Source: SKVR01 sp037441525 (GTDB lineage: Bacteria; Bacteroidota; Bacteroidia; Bacteroidales; UBA7960). From it: DNA of 21,728 bases. Under the pieces are notes generated by a model. The model did not search any database and was not told where the DNA came from. It saw only the letters and a list, made by a program, of their open reading frames with translations. A program made the position numbers and the translations under genes. The stretch's first letter is position 1. Each line of letters opens with the position of its first letter. Below are positions 1 through 7,786 of this stretch, one piece after another. Location of the stretch: NCBI GenBank assembly GCA_037441525.1, contig JBBISA010000063.1, positions 1-21,728 of the forward strand, given 5' to 3'.

Positions 1-85
1 ACGCCAAAATAAGTCGTTTGAAAATTTACTTGCAAGATTGCGGATAATCATAAAATAAAATAACACCAAATTCCGAACAAACAGG

Positions 86-115
86 CAAAAGTAAGATTTA
101 AACCACACTCAAAAC
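86..115 (-). promoter_or_regulatory. Putative promoter for a gene left of the window
   Basis: Read on the minus strand, 93-86 is TACTTTTG, an exact match to the Bacteroidota -7 consensus TAnnTTTG. It is preceded by GTTTTG at 115-110, a plausible -33 element, with 16 nt between them. It points leftwards out of the window, so it would drive a gene divergent from the MutS-like gene. Motif-only call. Confidence 0.35.
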
Positions 116-141
116 AATCTGCCTGGATTGTAATTTCGAAG

Positions 142-149
142 TAGCTTTG
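142..149 (+). promoter_or_regulatory. Putative -7 box of the MutS-like gene
   Basis: TAGCTTTG matches TAnnTTTG exactly and lies about 90 nt before the ATG at 243. No good -33 TTTG is visible at the usual distance, so this is a weak call based on one motif. Confidence 0.3.
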
Positions 150-242
150 GAGACTGATTAGAATAGATGTACTGTTCAACTTTTTTCACCCCACATCTGC
201 TTTTTTGCTGTTTTAAGTTATTTCGCATTTACAACTTTTCTC

Positions 243-2021
243 ATGATACCACATTATATCCAGAGAATTAATGATTCAGAAAATCTTATTGTAAAGCTTA
301 AGCAACGCGACAACGTTTTTAATCTGGCAAGATTATTAAGCTTTTTAGCCTTGATTGTTGCCTTCATATTTAGCATTACCACCGGAAATGTTATTGCTAT
401 TCTTTTTACAGTGGTTTTTCTTTTCGCTTTTATCAACATAGTGTTGCGCGACCTTAATAACCTTTCAGAGCTGGAAAGGGAAAAAACCAGGAAGGAAATC
501 CTTGAAAATGAAATTGCCTGCCTTTCTTTGCAGGGAAGCGCTTATTACAACGGGAGCATCTTTATCGACCCTGAACATGACTATACCAATGATATGGATG
601 TTTTCGGGAAGAAGAGCCTGTACCATTATTTAAACCGGTGCGCAACAGGAGTTGGCAACAAAGCTCTTGGTCAGTGGCTTGGCAAAATTTACCATAAGGA
701 AGAAATTTTATTAAGACAGAAGGCAGTAAAGGAACTTGCGGATAAGCAACCCTGGTGCGAAGACATAAGAGTGGATGTTTATAATCGAAGAATCACCGAT
801 TTTACTAAAGAACATCTGCCCAGCATTGAAAAAGCCATTCTACCCCCTGCTCAGATTGGTTTGCTTATAACCACATCTTATGTACTTTTTGCCTCATCCA
901 TAATTGCATCCATCTGGATTGGAACAGGCGTGTTGCTTTTAATTCCGGTTTTATTCAATATTTTGGTTAATGGCAGGTTATTGAAATTCACAAGAGCCAT
1001 AAGGGCTCAGCTCGAGGGCAGAGAGCGCACACTTAATGACTATAACAAAATACTCACAAGCTTTGAGAACATGAATTTCTCTTCAGATTACCTGAGAGAA
1101 TTGCAAAGTCTTTTGAAACTTGAGAACACAAATGCCACCCAAGCTATTGAAAATCTGAGAAAGTTGAGCCGGAAACTTGATTATTCGCTGCACATGCTCA
1201 CCGGAGCTTTTTTAAATCTTGTTTTTCTGTGGGACATAATTATTTGCACCCGTATATCGCGCTGGTTTGATAATTATGCCGATAAAACAACTGAATGGTT
1301 TGCCGTTGTGGGTAAACTGGAAGCATTGATAAGCCTGGCCAACTTGCAAAACAACCATCCGAAGTGGGTTTATCCGGTTTTTGCTGATGCTGGTGCCTTC
1401 TTTTTTGAAGGACATAATCTCGGCCATCCCCTTATCCCTGAAAATGAGAGGGTAAACAATGATTTTTCTTTGCAGGGTGAAGCATTAATGAATATTATTA
1501 CCGGCTCCAATATGGCAGGAAAAAGTACTTTTCTGCGAACCATCGGGGTAAATACAATCCTGGCAAAAACAGGGTCGGTGGCTTGTGCACACCGGCTAAC
1601 TCTAAGCTGGTTTCGTATTATGACCTACCTTACCATAACCGACTCACTGGCCGAAAATACCTCCACTTTCTACAGAGAGATTAAGCGATTAAAGAAGATA
1701 CTTGATAGCGCCAGACAAGACAACAACATGCTACTGCTACTCGATGAACTTCTGAGGGGAACCAACTCGGCAGACAAAGCAAGGGGCAGCATAGCCATTA
1801 CCGGCGAACTGATCAGATACAGGGTGCCATCACTGATTGCAACCCATAGTCTTGAACTGGCAGCAATGGATAAGGTTTATCCGGACAAAATAACCAATTA
1901 CTTTTTCGATATAGTAATTGACCAGAACAATACCATGCGATTTGATTATAAACTAAAGCCAGGCATTTGCAATACTTTCAATGCATCTATATTGTTGAAA
2001 GAAATTGGAATAGACATTTAA
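243..2021 (+). CDS. Membrane-anchored MutS-family ATPase
   Basis: This 592-aa protein carries the C-terminal ATPase domain of the MutS family. The Walker A motif is GSNMAGKST (421-429). A typical MutS block with STFYREI follows near 474, then Walker B LLLLDELLRGTNS (497-509) and ATHSLEL (534-540). A helical region like the MutS core/lever (about 250-410) precedes it. The N-terminal mismatch-recognition and connector domains of true MutS are absent. Instead there are two hydrophobic segments near 28-45 and 48-68 and another pair near 204-245, so the protein is probably in the inner membrane with the ATPase in the cytoplasm. Similar MutS-related membrane proteins are common in Bacteroidota but their role is not established, so mismatch repair should not be assumed. 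It starts at an ATG and is followed by a terminator at 2030. No partner gene is visible. Family call is firm, function unknown. Confidence 0.9.
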   Translation: MIPHYIQRINDSENLIVKLKQRDNVFNLARLLSFLALIVAFIFSITTGNVIAILFTVVFLFAFINIVLRDLNNLSELEREKTRKEILENEIACLSLQGSAYYNGSIFIDPEHDYTNDMDVFGKKSLYHYLNRCATGVGNKALGQWLGKIYHKEEILLRQKAVKELADKQPWCEDIRVDVYNRRITDFTKEHLPSIEKAILPPAQIGLLITTSYVLFASSIIASIWIGTGVLLLIPVLFNILVNGRLLKFTRAIRAQLEGRERTLNDYNKILTSFENMNFSSDYLRELQSLLKLENTNATQAIENLRKLSRKLDYSLHMLTGAFLNLVFLWDIIICTRISRWFDNYADKTTEWFAVVGKLEALISLANLQNNHPKWVYPVFADAGAFFFEGHNLGHPLIPENERVNNDFSLQGEALMNIITGSNMAGKSTFLRTIGVNTILAKTGSVACAHRLTLSWFRIMTYLTITDSLAENTSTFYREIKRLKKILDSARQDNNMLLLLDELLRGTNSADKARGSIAITGELIRYRVPSLIATHSLELAAMDKVYPDKITNYFFDIVIDQNNTMRFDYKLKPGICNTFNASILLKEIGIDI

Positions 2022-2029
2022 ACCCAAAA

Positions 2030-2065
2030 AAAAGCCCCCGGACTATAAAATTGGCGGAGGCTTTT
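2030..2065 (+). terminator. Rho-independent terminator after the MutS-like gene
   Basis: Arms AAAAGCCCCCG (2030-2040) and CGGAGGCTTTT (2055-2065) pair with one C/A mismatch around a 14-nt loop. The arms end in A- and T-runs, and the hairpin starts 9 nt after the stop codon. It is placed to end the mutS-like transcript and could act in both directions. Confidence 0.75.
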
Positions 2066-2134
2066 ATCATTAAGAAAATAATCTCCTGTTTTTCAGATTA
2101 TTCTTCAACAATAATTTCACCTGTCTTATTTATA

Positions 2135-2196
2135 ATCACTATTGTCCGGTAAAAATTAAAATTGCTTGATTTTATTTTTTACCGGACAATAGTGAT
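2135..2196. repeat. 62-nt near-perfect hairpin, MITE-like
   Basis: Arms 2135-2162 and 2169-2196 pair over 28 positions with a single T/T mismatch, around a 6-nt loop TGCTTG. The outer 21 bp are perfect, reading inward from ATCACTATTGTCCGG. This is far longer than a normal terminator and lacks a GC-rich core. It resembles two terminal inverted repeats brought together, as in a miniature inverted-repeat element. From memory I associate ATTGTCCGGTAAAA-type ends with Bacteroidota IS4-like transposons, which I cannot verify here. I see no target duplication. A bidirectional terminator between the convergent neighbours is the alternative. Confidence 0.6.
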
Positions 2197-2578
2197 ACTT
2201 TTTAAAAAATTATACATATCAATAGATAAAAATCATATGCTAAATATAATTTTAGCTTTATGAAAACAATGGTTATTTATTTCTATTTGTATAACTTATT
2301 ATCATTTAAATAAGGTTTTGCAAAAGATATGATAACTCAAAAAAGATGTATATCCCTGATTACGGCAGATCGTAAATTACCAAATTCGTGGTTTTGTGCA
2401 TAAAGGGTTTCAATTTAAATAGCTGCGGGTACAGCCGCCAGCCAAAGGATGGCTCTCAAAAGATACACACCACTCTTAAATAATTGAATATCAATTATTC
2501 TCACAAGACAACACAATAAGCAGGTAATTATTACAACTTACCCTATGTCAAAGTGTGTCGGCAATAAATTTACAGGTT
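2197..2578. other. AT-rich intergenic stretch without a convincing gene
   Basis: These ~380 bases separate the convergent MutS-like and DUF4301 genes. A 17-codon ATG frame at 2260-2313 and a 25-codon stop-to-stop frame on the minus strand (about 2337-2414) exist. The second reads like protein, with the stretch NHEFGNLRSAV, but has no start and no recognisable domain. An AT-rich palindrome lies at 2479-2499. No RNA gene was recognised. Confidence 0.5.
2479..2499. repeat. AT-rich 21-bp palindrome
   Basis: AATAATTGA and TCAATTATT form perfect 9-bp arms around a 3-bp centre (ATA). It lies about 80 nt beyond the stop of the DUF4301 gene. It could be a weak transcript-end hairpin or a protein-binding site; nothing in the sequence decides. 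Confidence 0.35.
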
Positions 2579-4114
2579 CTATAAATGCTCTTTCCTCAAC
2601 AGGTCTGTAATGGTTTTGACGGGGTTGAAGGTAATGAGGGGGACCTCCACAAAAATGGTTATCCAGTTGGCCATAGAACCATTCCAAAGGCCTGGTAACT
2701 CCTGGGCTTTCAGGTCTTTTCCATCTTTGCTTTTGATACTGATAAAACCTGTGGTTGGATCAACAAACTGTGTAAGGTCGAAAGGTTCACTCTGGTAGTT
2801 TTTGAGTCCGCAAACCAGATCAACAGGGTTAAAATGCGTGGCCTGTTCAAATATGGCTTTCTGAGCGGGGTCGCTGAAGTTGACCTGCGATGACTCAACA
2901 ATCTGAAGAGATCGGCTGCCGTTGATTGGATTTTCAACCCAGAAAGGCCCGCCACCAGGCTCCCCCACATTCTTAACCATCCCGCAAATGCGCATGGGCC
3001 GGTTTAGCAATTGGTGCATTATTTGCCGCCCTTCGTTAAGTTGTTCGGGAAGAAGTGATGGGTCAATCTGCAGTTTCTCAATGGCAAAACGCCGCATGTT
3101 GTCGTAGTCGGCAACAGAAAAAGTACCGGCATCAATGCTTTTCAAGGCTGCATGAACCTTTTCCTGGTATTCGATCAACATTCCTCCAAGTGCCTTTTTA
3201 TAGATGTAGGTTTGCTCTTTCAGGGAATCGGGCACAACATTGTCGATGTTTTTAATAAACACCACATCTTCCTTTATTTCGTTGAGATTCTGGATAAGTG
3301 CTCCATGTCCGCCAGGCCTGAACAACAGTGTGCCGTCGGTATCGCGAAAGGGTTTGTTGTTCATATCAACGGCAAGGGTATCGGTGGAAGGTTTCTGAAC
3401 CGAGAATTTTATTTCGAACCGAAGTCCGAAAAAATCTTCCCAAGCCTTTAAAACATCTCCCACGTGGTTCACAAAACGGCCACGGTGCTCGGCTGAAACA
3501 GTAAAATGGAGTTTCACGGTCATATCGTTATCGCAGGCATAGTGAGCTCCTTCAACCAGATGCTCTTCAACCGGGGTTCGATTTCCCTCATTGTACCGGT
3601 GAAACCTGAGAAGACCCTTGGGCAACATGGCATAGCCAAGGCCGTCATCATTGAGCAAGGTATTGATAGGATGCAAAAAATCGGCTGTTTCGATAAGCTT
3701 TTCAGGATTGAACCCCTTCTGGCCGAGAGTTTCGGACAAATCATCCCAAAATGCAAAAACTTTTATCTTATTAAAAAAATCGGCTGCCTGTGGGTCTTTT
3801 TCTGCAATGAACAGGGCTGTTTCACCAGCCTGAAGCTTATCGCGCCAGCTAAACAGGTCTTTGAACATGCGGGTGGCGGCGCCACTGGCCGGCACAAACT
3901 TAAGGATACCCAAACTGCCTGATTTCTCTTCAAAAAAAGCAACATAACTGTCAATTTCCTTATCCTTGAGTTTAATAATACCACCGTTGATAACTGCCGG
4001 AGCAGAAAGTTTTATGAAAGGAAATCCTTTTATGAAATTGTGCACCTGTGCATGGGCCATTTCTTCAGTAATTCCTTTTTTCTGAAGTTGAAGCAGATCT
4101 TCCTGTGTAAACAT
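2579..4114 (-). CDS. DUF4301 family protein
   Basis: This 511-aa soluble protein matches the Bacteroidota family DUF4301 as I remember it (start MFTQEDLLQLQKKGI, no signal peptide). Conserved-looking blocks are FVPASGAATRMFK (73-85), PKGLLRFHRY (165-174), RPGGHGALIQNL (266-277) and VFIKNIDNVVPD (285-296). The family has no assigned function. These blocks resemble, in order and spacing, the nucleotide-binding loop and the P-x-G-H/N-G and N-x-DN motifs of UDP-sugar pyrophosphorylases, so a nucleotidyltransferase-like fold is my inference. The start is an ATG 60 nt downstream of the GroES-like gene on the same strand, with no obvious terminator between, so the two are probably co-transcribed. 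Its 3' end faces the MutS-like gene across a long gap. Family call is good, function open. Confidence 0.85.
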   Translation of the reverse strand: MFTQEDLLQLQKKGITEEMAHAQVHNFIKGFPFIKLSAPAVINGGIIKLKDKEIDSYVAFFEEKSGSLGILKFVPASGAATRMFKDLFSWRDKLQAGETALFIAEKDPQAADFFNKIKVFAFWDDLSETLGQKGFNPEKLIETADFLHPINTLLNDDGLGYAMLPKGLLRFHRYNEGNRTPVEEHLVEGAHYACDNDMTVKLHFTVSAEHRGRFVNHVGDVLKAWEDFFGLRFEIKFSVQKPSTDTLAVDMNNKPFRDTDGTLLFRPGGHGALIQNLNEIKEDVVFIKNIDNVVPDSLKEQTYIYKKALGGMLIEYQEKVHAALKSIDAGTFSVADYDNMRRFAIEKLQIDPSLLPEQLNEGRQIMHQLLNRPMRICGMVKNVGEPGGGPFWVENPINGSRSLQIVESSQVNFSDPAQKAIFEQATHFNPVDLVCGLKNYQSEPFDLTQFVDPTTGFISIKSKDGKDLKAQELPGLWNGSMANWITIFVEVPLITFNPVKTITDLLRKEHL

Positions 4115-4174
4115 AGAGATGCCTATTAAATATTATACATTAAGCCGTTAAGGATGGCCATAACAGCAAAAAAA

Positions 4175-4561
4175 TCAATCATTAAGGATATCATCGTCGC
4201 GTACCAGCATTAAAATAGCCGAGTGGGGAACTATAAAAAACTTCTCGCTGTTGAACTCAATTTCAAATGCGCTGTCCTGAAGGTAAACAGCCAGATCGCC
4301 TTCCTGGGTTTGCAATGGAAAGTATTTGAGATTATCGCGGCTCTCTTTCCAGGGCTCGTCGGTTTCGACCGGCGCAGGAATGGGATAGCCCGGTCCTACC
4401 CTGATAACATATCCACTCTGTATTTTCCTTTTCTCTTCCACCCCGGGTGGCAGATAAAGTCCACCCTGGGTGCGCTGGGTTGCCGACTTGGGCTTTATCA
4501 ATACCCTGTCGCCAATGAGTATAAATTTCTGTATGTCTTGTCCTTCAATCTTTAAAAGCAT
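4175..4561 (-). CDS. Divergent GroES-like co-chaperonin
   Basis: From the ATG at 4561 the product is 128 aa with a Cpn10 layout. It has GDRVLIKP (17-24), a mobile-loop-like TQGGLYLPPG (31-40) in which LYL replaces the usual IVL GroEL-contact triplet, and a C-terminal strand pair GDLAVYLQDSAFEIEF...FFIVPHSAILMLV (88-120). It is about 30 residues longer than normal GroES. The extra sequence lies mainly around 59-85, where the roof hairpin would be. No groEL is nearby, so this is likely a paralogue rather than the housekeeping GroES. The frame is open upstream to 4630, but a perfect -7 box at 4637-4630 overlaps that upstream start, and similarity begins only after 4561, so I chose 4561. It probably forms an operon with the DUF4301 gene. 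Confidence 0.8.
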   Translation of the reverse strand: MLLKIEGQDIQKFILIGDRVLIKPKSATQRTQGGLYLPPGVEEKRKIQSGYVIRVGPGYPIPAPVETDEPWKESRDNLKYFPLQTQEGDLAVYLQDSAFEIEFNSEKFFIVPHSAILMLVRDDDILND

Positions 4562-4629
4562 GATAAACAGTAGTTTCTGTTGAATTCCGGCCCACCAAAA
4601 TTGATTGAGGGCTATCTGGAATATGACCA

Positions 4630-4637
4630 CAAACGTA
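4630..4637 (-). promoter_or_regulatory. Putative -7 box of the GroES-like/DUF4301 unit
   Basis: On the minus strand 4637-4630 reads TACGTTTG, an exact TAnnTTTG match, about 70 nt before the ATG at 4561. It overlaps the possible upstream start at 4630 and so argues against it. The -33 element is not clear. Confidence 0.45.
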
Positions 4638-4787
4638 ATTATTTTTAGTGATATGATAAGAGCCCAACCGATATAAAGATCGATTACTTCAACAATTTCT
4701 TTGCGTTTATATTAGTTTTACAAAAAGAAATCAGCGGGTAATTAACCTGATAAAAATTACTGTTCTAACCCTTAATATGAAACACCT

Positions 4788-5525
4788 ATGAGCAAAAGAC
4801 TGTTACTCATCAGCAACTCAACAAACTATGGCGAGCCGTATCTGGCATTTCCTCAACCCTACATACAGCAATTTCTGGGTTCGGGAGTGCGCAATGTTGC
4901 ATTTTTGCCTTATGCCGGGGTAACCATTTCATACTTAGAATATGCCAACAAAGTTAGCGCCGTATTTTCCGTTCTTGGCTATAGCCTTAAATCGACTGAA
5001 GACCCTAAAGGAGCACTGGCAGTAATTGAAGAAGCTGATGCCATTGCGGCAGGCGGAGGCAATACTTTCCACCTTCTTTACCAGCTTTACAATAAAAAGT
5101 TACTTGATCTGATAAGGAAGAAGGTAAATGGTGGAACACCATTCATTGGATGGAGTGCAGGCAGCAATATAGCTTGTCCGACCATTAAAACCACCAACGA
5201 TATGCCGGTAATTTTCCCGCCAAGTTTCGATGCTCTGGGGTTGGTACCTTTCCAGATCAACCCGCATTACACCGATGGGCGCATCCCTGACCATAATGGA
5301 GAGTCGAGGGAAGACCGTTTGAGGGAGTTTCTGGAAGTGAACCCGACTATTACAGTAGTTGGGTTAAAAGAAGGAACAATGATCAGGGTTGAGGGCACTA
5401 ATGTTTGCCTGCAGGGCAATAAAACCGTGAAGATATTCCGCAAGGATACACCCACCCTTGAATACGACCAGAGTGTATCACTTGATTTCCTTCTGGAGCA
5501 CCCCTACAGAGTTCTTGAAAAATAA
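4788..5525 (+). CDS. pepE: Dipeptidase E (alpha-aspartyl dipeptidase, peptidase S51)
   Basis: This 245-aa cytoplasmic serine peptidase cleaves dipeptides with an N-terminal aspartate. The nucleophile elbow is GWSAGSN with Ser123. Asp138 (TTNDMP) and His160 (INPHYTD) sit at the positions expected from Salmonella PepE Ser120, Asp135 and His157, each shifted by three. The N-terminal LLLISNST and the AGGGNTFHLL segment (88-97) are also typical. Length is close to the family norm (about 230) with a short C-terminal tail. It starts at an ATG, without a clear Shine-Dalgarno, and is divergent from the GroES-like gene across 226 nt. It is probably a stand-alone gene; 165 nt separate it from the next plus-strand gene. 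Confidence 0.95.
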   Translation: MSKRLLLISNSTNYGEPYLAFPQPYIQQFLGSGVRNVAFLPYAGVTISYLEYANKVSAVFSVLGYSLKSTEDPKGALAVIEEADAIAAGGGNTFHLLYQLYNKKLLDLIRKKVNGGTPFIGWSAGSNIACPTIKTTNDMPVIFPPSFDALGLVPFQINPHYTDGRIPDHNGESREDRLREFLEVNPTITVVGLKEGTMIRVEGTNVCLQGNKTVKIFRKDTPTLEYDQSVSLDFLLEHPYRVLEK

Positions 5526-5635
5526 CTGAAAAAAGCAGATGGGGCGACAGGGATTGCAGTTTTGTCGTATTATTCCTTTACGTTTGATTTGATAAACTTT
5601 AGATGCGATTGCAATTCAAAATCCGTGTATTTGTA

Positions 5636-5643
5636 TAATTTTG
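5636..5643 (+). promoter_or_regulatory. Putative -7 box of the DUF4831 gene
   Basis: TAATTTTG is an exact TAnnTTTG match 47 nt before the ATG at 5691. It lies only 5 nt before the in-frame TTG at 5649, so transcription would begin at or after that codon. This supports the ATG as the start. Confidence 0.4.
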
Positions 5644-5690
5644 CCTGATTGCAAACTGATAAATATGATATAAGTATAATTTATTTAGCC

Positions 5691-6866
5691 ATGACCAGGA
5701 TAATTCTAAAAACCGCATTACCGATCATATTGATACTTTTGGGTTCGTGCCGCAACCAACACCCCCTTACCACTACCCATATTACCCGCCTTGAGGCAGG
5801 ACATTCGCGGCAAGGATTCTATTACGCCCTGCCACGCAATGTCATTACCATTGATGTTACTGTTATTAAAACAACAGAAAATCCGGGCCCTTTTGCCAGT
5901 TTTGCAGGGAAATACCTTAGCCTTGATAATGTAATAACCCAAACATCAACCCGTTATTCTATTGGCGAAATAGTATTACAAACCTATGCCGAGCCAGACC
6001 CAACCGAGTATTATTTTGTGGAATATGTGGCCGAAAAAAACCATCGCACCCCCTTTTCGCTTCACCTGAGTGAATATGGAACCATAGCAGCAGTGAACAA
6101 ACCAACCGACCCGGAGGGAGACCAACGTGTGCAAATGCAGCGAAACCTTTCTGCAGGTGCTAACCAATCAGCTTTTAATCAGTTCATTAACAACAATTTG
6201 CAAGAACGAATCGATACCATTGTAGAGCGCGTGCGCATGGACACCGTTACGGTTGAAAGGAAGGTTTTGCGCCGAACATGGGTCGAAAAATCATCGGAAG
6301 TGAGAGCCAGGGAAATTGCCGATTATATATTGGCCATCCGAAAAAAAAGATTTGATTTGGTGAGTGGCTTTGCCGAAGTAACCTATTCGCGCGAAACCCT
6401 GGAATATATGAACAAAGAACTTGCCCGGATGGAAAACGACTATCTGGAACTTTTTACCGGAATCACCACCCAAAGTGCTACCCGGTATCGGTTTACATGG
6501 CTGCCAGTAAAAGGGAATGACAACCAACAGGTTACCCTTTTTCACTTCGACCCCCGCAATGGAATTGTATCAGAGGAAAGTCTTTCTACCGAAACCATCA
6601 AACTAAATATAGCCAGGGACCTATCGACGAGACAACTGGGAGTGTTTACGATAAATCCTTCGGGAAAAAAGATGGTTGAAAGGGGAATTTATTACCGGAT
6701 ACCCGAATACGCAAATATTACAATAAACCGCGACAAAAGTACCCTTGCCGAAGCCCGGTTGCTGATAGGCCAGTTTGGCGTGGTTACAAGCCTTCCGCCC
6801 GACAACCTGAAAATTGAATTCTACCCGGGAACAGGCACCATAAGGTCGGTAGAGAGGCTCAAGTAA
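5691..6866 (+). CDS. DUF4831 family lipoprotein
   Basis: The product from the ATG is 391 aa. It begins MTRIILKTALPIILILLGSC, a lipoprotein signal peptide with lipobox LLGSC and the acylated cysteine at residue 20, so the mature protein is probably membrane-anchored outside the cytoplasm. The body matches DUF4831 of Bacteroidota as I recall it. YYALPRN follows shortly after the signal, and a central helical stretch runs ADYILAIRKKRFDLVSGFAE through EYMNKELARMENDYLELFTG into a beta-rich end with YYRIPEYA. Function is unknown. The frame opens at a TTG at 5649, but that would place 14 polar residues before the signal and falls just after a -7 box, so I use 5691. The SDR gene follows after 42 nt and is likely co-transcribed. 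Confidence 0.85.
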   Translation: MTRIILKTALPIILILLGSCRNQHPLTTTHITRLEAGHSRQGFYYALPRNVITIDVTVIKTTENPGPFASFAGKYLSLDNVITQTSTRYSIGEIVLQTYAEPDPTEYYFVEYVAEKNHRTPFSLHLSEYGTIAAVNKPTDPEGDQRVQMQRNLSAGANQSAFNQFINNNLQERIDTIVERVRMDTVTVERKVLRRTWVEKSSEVRAREIADYILAIRKKRFDLVSGFAEVTYSRETLEYMNKELARMENDYLELFTGITTQSATRYRFTWLPVKGNDNQQVTLFHFDPRNGIVSEESLSTETIKLNIARDLSTRQLGVFTINPSGKKMVERGIYYRIPEYANITINRDKSTLAEARLLIGQFGVVTSLPPDNLKIEFYPGTGTIRSVERLK

Positions 6867-6908
6867 ATCGAATATAACCTTATCTAAACATTTATTTAGC
6901 CTGAAAAA

Positions 6909-7667
6909 ATGAAGCACTTTATCATAACAGGTCATAGCAGGGGACTTGGTGAGGGAATTACCAGGTCGCTGCTGAAGCAAGGACATGTTATTCATGGAAT
7001 TTCGAGAAACGATTCGGCGGTCATGAAGCAAAAAGCTGCCGAAACCACATGCGGCTACTTTTTCTATCCCTGCAACCTGGCAATGAGCGAAAATATTGAA
7101 ATCACCATGGACAAGGTTTTCGACAACATAAGGCGTTTAGGGGAAATATCGGGTTTATACCTCGTTAATAATGCAGGCATCATTGAACCCATCGGGCGGC
7201 TTGAAACCCTTGGAATAAAAGAAATAGAAAGGCATCTGAACATAAACCTCCTGGCACCGGTATTGACAACCAGGGAGTTTGTAAAGCTTTCAGAGTGGTT
7301 TAAAACCAACAAAAGGGTGATAAATATTTCGTCGGGAGCGGCTGTTTCTCCCTACCATGGCTGGAGCATATACTGCACAGGCAAGGCAGGGCTCGACATG
7401 TTTACCCGCTGTGTTGCCGAAGAACAAAAAGACCACCAATGGCCGGTAGAAGTAATGTCGATTGCTCCCGGAATAATCGATACTGATATGCAATCTGCTA
7501 TCCGGCAATCGCCCAATGGAGTTTTTATCCATAAAGAGAAATTTGTGCGGTTTAAAGAAAGGGGTCAGCTGGTACCCCCTGAAAAGGCAGGCGAAAAAAT
7601 AGCCGAAATACTCCTTTCCGAAGCCTTTTCAAATGGAGAAATAACCGATATTAGGGATCTTTATTAA
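6909..7667 (+). CDS. Short-chain dehydrogenase/reductase (benzil reductase-like)
   Basis: This classical SDR of 252 aa has all the expected marks: NAD(P)-binding TGHSRGLG (7-14), VNNAG (86-90), structural Asn112, and the catalytic set Ser142, Tyr155 and Lys159 (YCTGK). PG(I)I(D)T follows near 187-192. An arginine after HS (position 11) and Arg33 suggest NADP preference. The overall pattern, including the start KHFIITGHSRGLGEGI, is nearest to the (S)-benzoin-forming benzil reductase/YueD and sepiapterin-reductase-like group. Substrate cannot be told from sequence. It is cytoplasmic, starts at ATG 42 nt after the DUF4831 gene and is followed by a terminator at 7750. A metabolic link to the lipoprotein gene is not evident. 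Confidence 0.9.
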   Translation: MKHFIITGHSRGLGEGITRSLLKQGHVIHGISRNDSAVMKQKAAETTCGYFFYPCNLAMSENIEITMDKVFDNIRRLGEISGLYLVNNAGIIEPIGRLETLGIKEIERHLNINLLAPVLTTREFVKLSEWFKTNKRVINISSGAAVSPYHGWSIYCTGKAGLDMFTRCVAEEQKDHQWPVEVMSIAPGIIDTDMQSAIRQSPNGVFIHKEKFVRFKERGQLVPPEKAGEKIAEILLSEAFSNGEITDIRDLY

Positions 7668-7749
7668 AATTGATGTTTGGCAGGTTTCTGGCCAAAATCA
7701 TCAAAATCAGCCCTTTCATATTAGCGCATCTTTTCTGTATTTTTTTCAA

Positions 7750-7786
7750 ACATCCGTCCGAACAAGTTGACGGATGTCTTGTTTTT
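7750..7786 (+). terminator. Terminator after the SDR gene
   Basis: Perfect 9-bp arms ACATCCGTC (7750-7758) and GACGGATGT (7769-7777) enclose a 10-nt loop and are followed by CTTGTTTTT. It lies 82 nt after the stop codon. A second pairing, AACAAG (7761-7766) with CTTGTT (7778-7783), is possible but mutually exclusive. Confidence 0.7.

Noticed and set aside
2260..2313. 17-codon frame starting MKTMVIYFYLY
   Set aside because: Too short, AT-rich, no supported promoter or family; kept only as a note.
2337..2414. 25-codon minus-strand frame containing NHEFGNLRSAV
   Set aside because: Protein-like in feel but without a start, partner frame or recognised family; not enough to call a remnant.
2400..2460. 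GC-richer patch GCTGCGGGTACAGCCGCCAGCC checked as a tRNA or RNA gene
   Set aside because: No cloverleaf, no T-loop consensus, only 4-5 bp stems.
2440..2462. GGCTCTCAAAAG resembling the GGCTGTCTCAAAAG near the right edge
   Set aside because: The match needs a 2-nt gap and covers about a dozen bases; probably coincidence.
3506..3922. 138-codon plus-strand frame
   Set aside because: It lies wholly inside and antisense to the DUF4301 gene; the minus-strand frame has the recognisable family motifs.
5526..5575. Weak hairpin CGACA...TGTCG after pepE
   Set aside because: Only 5 bp with a 13-nt loop and no T-run; not a credible terminator.
6621..7031. 136-codon minus-strand frame
   Set aside because: Antisense across the end of the DUF4831 gene and the start of the SDR gene, without any motif.
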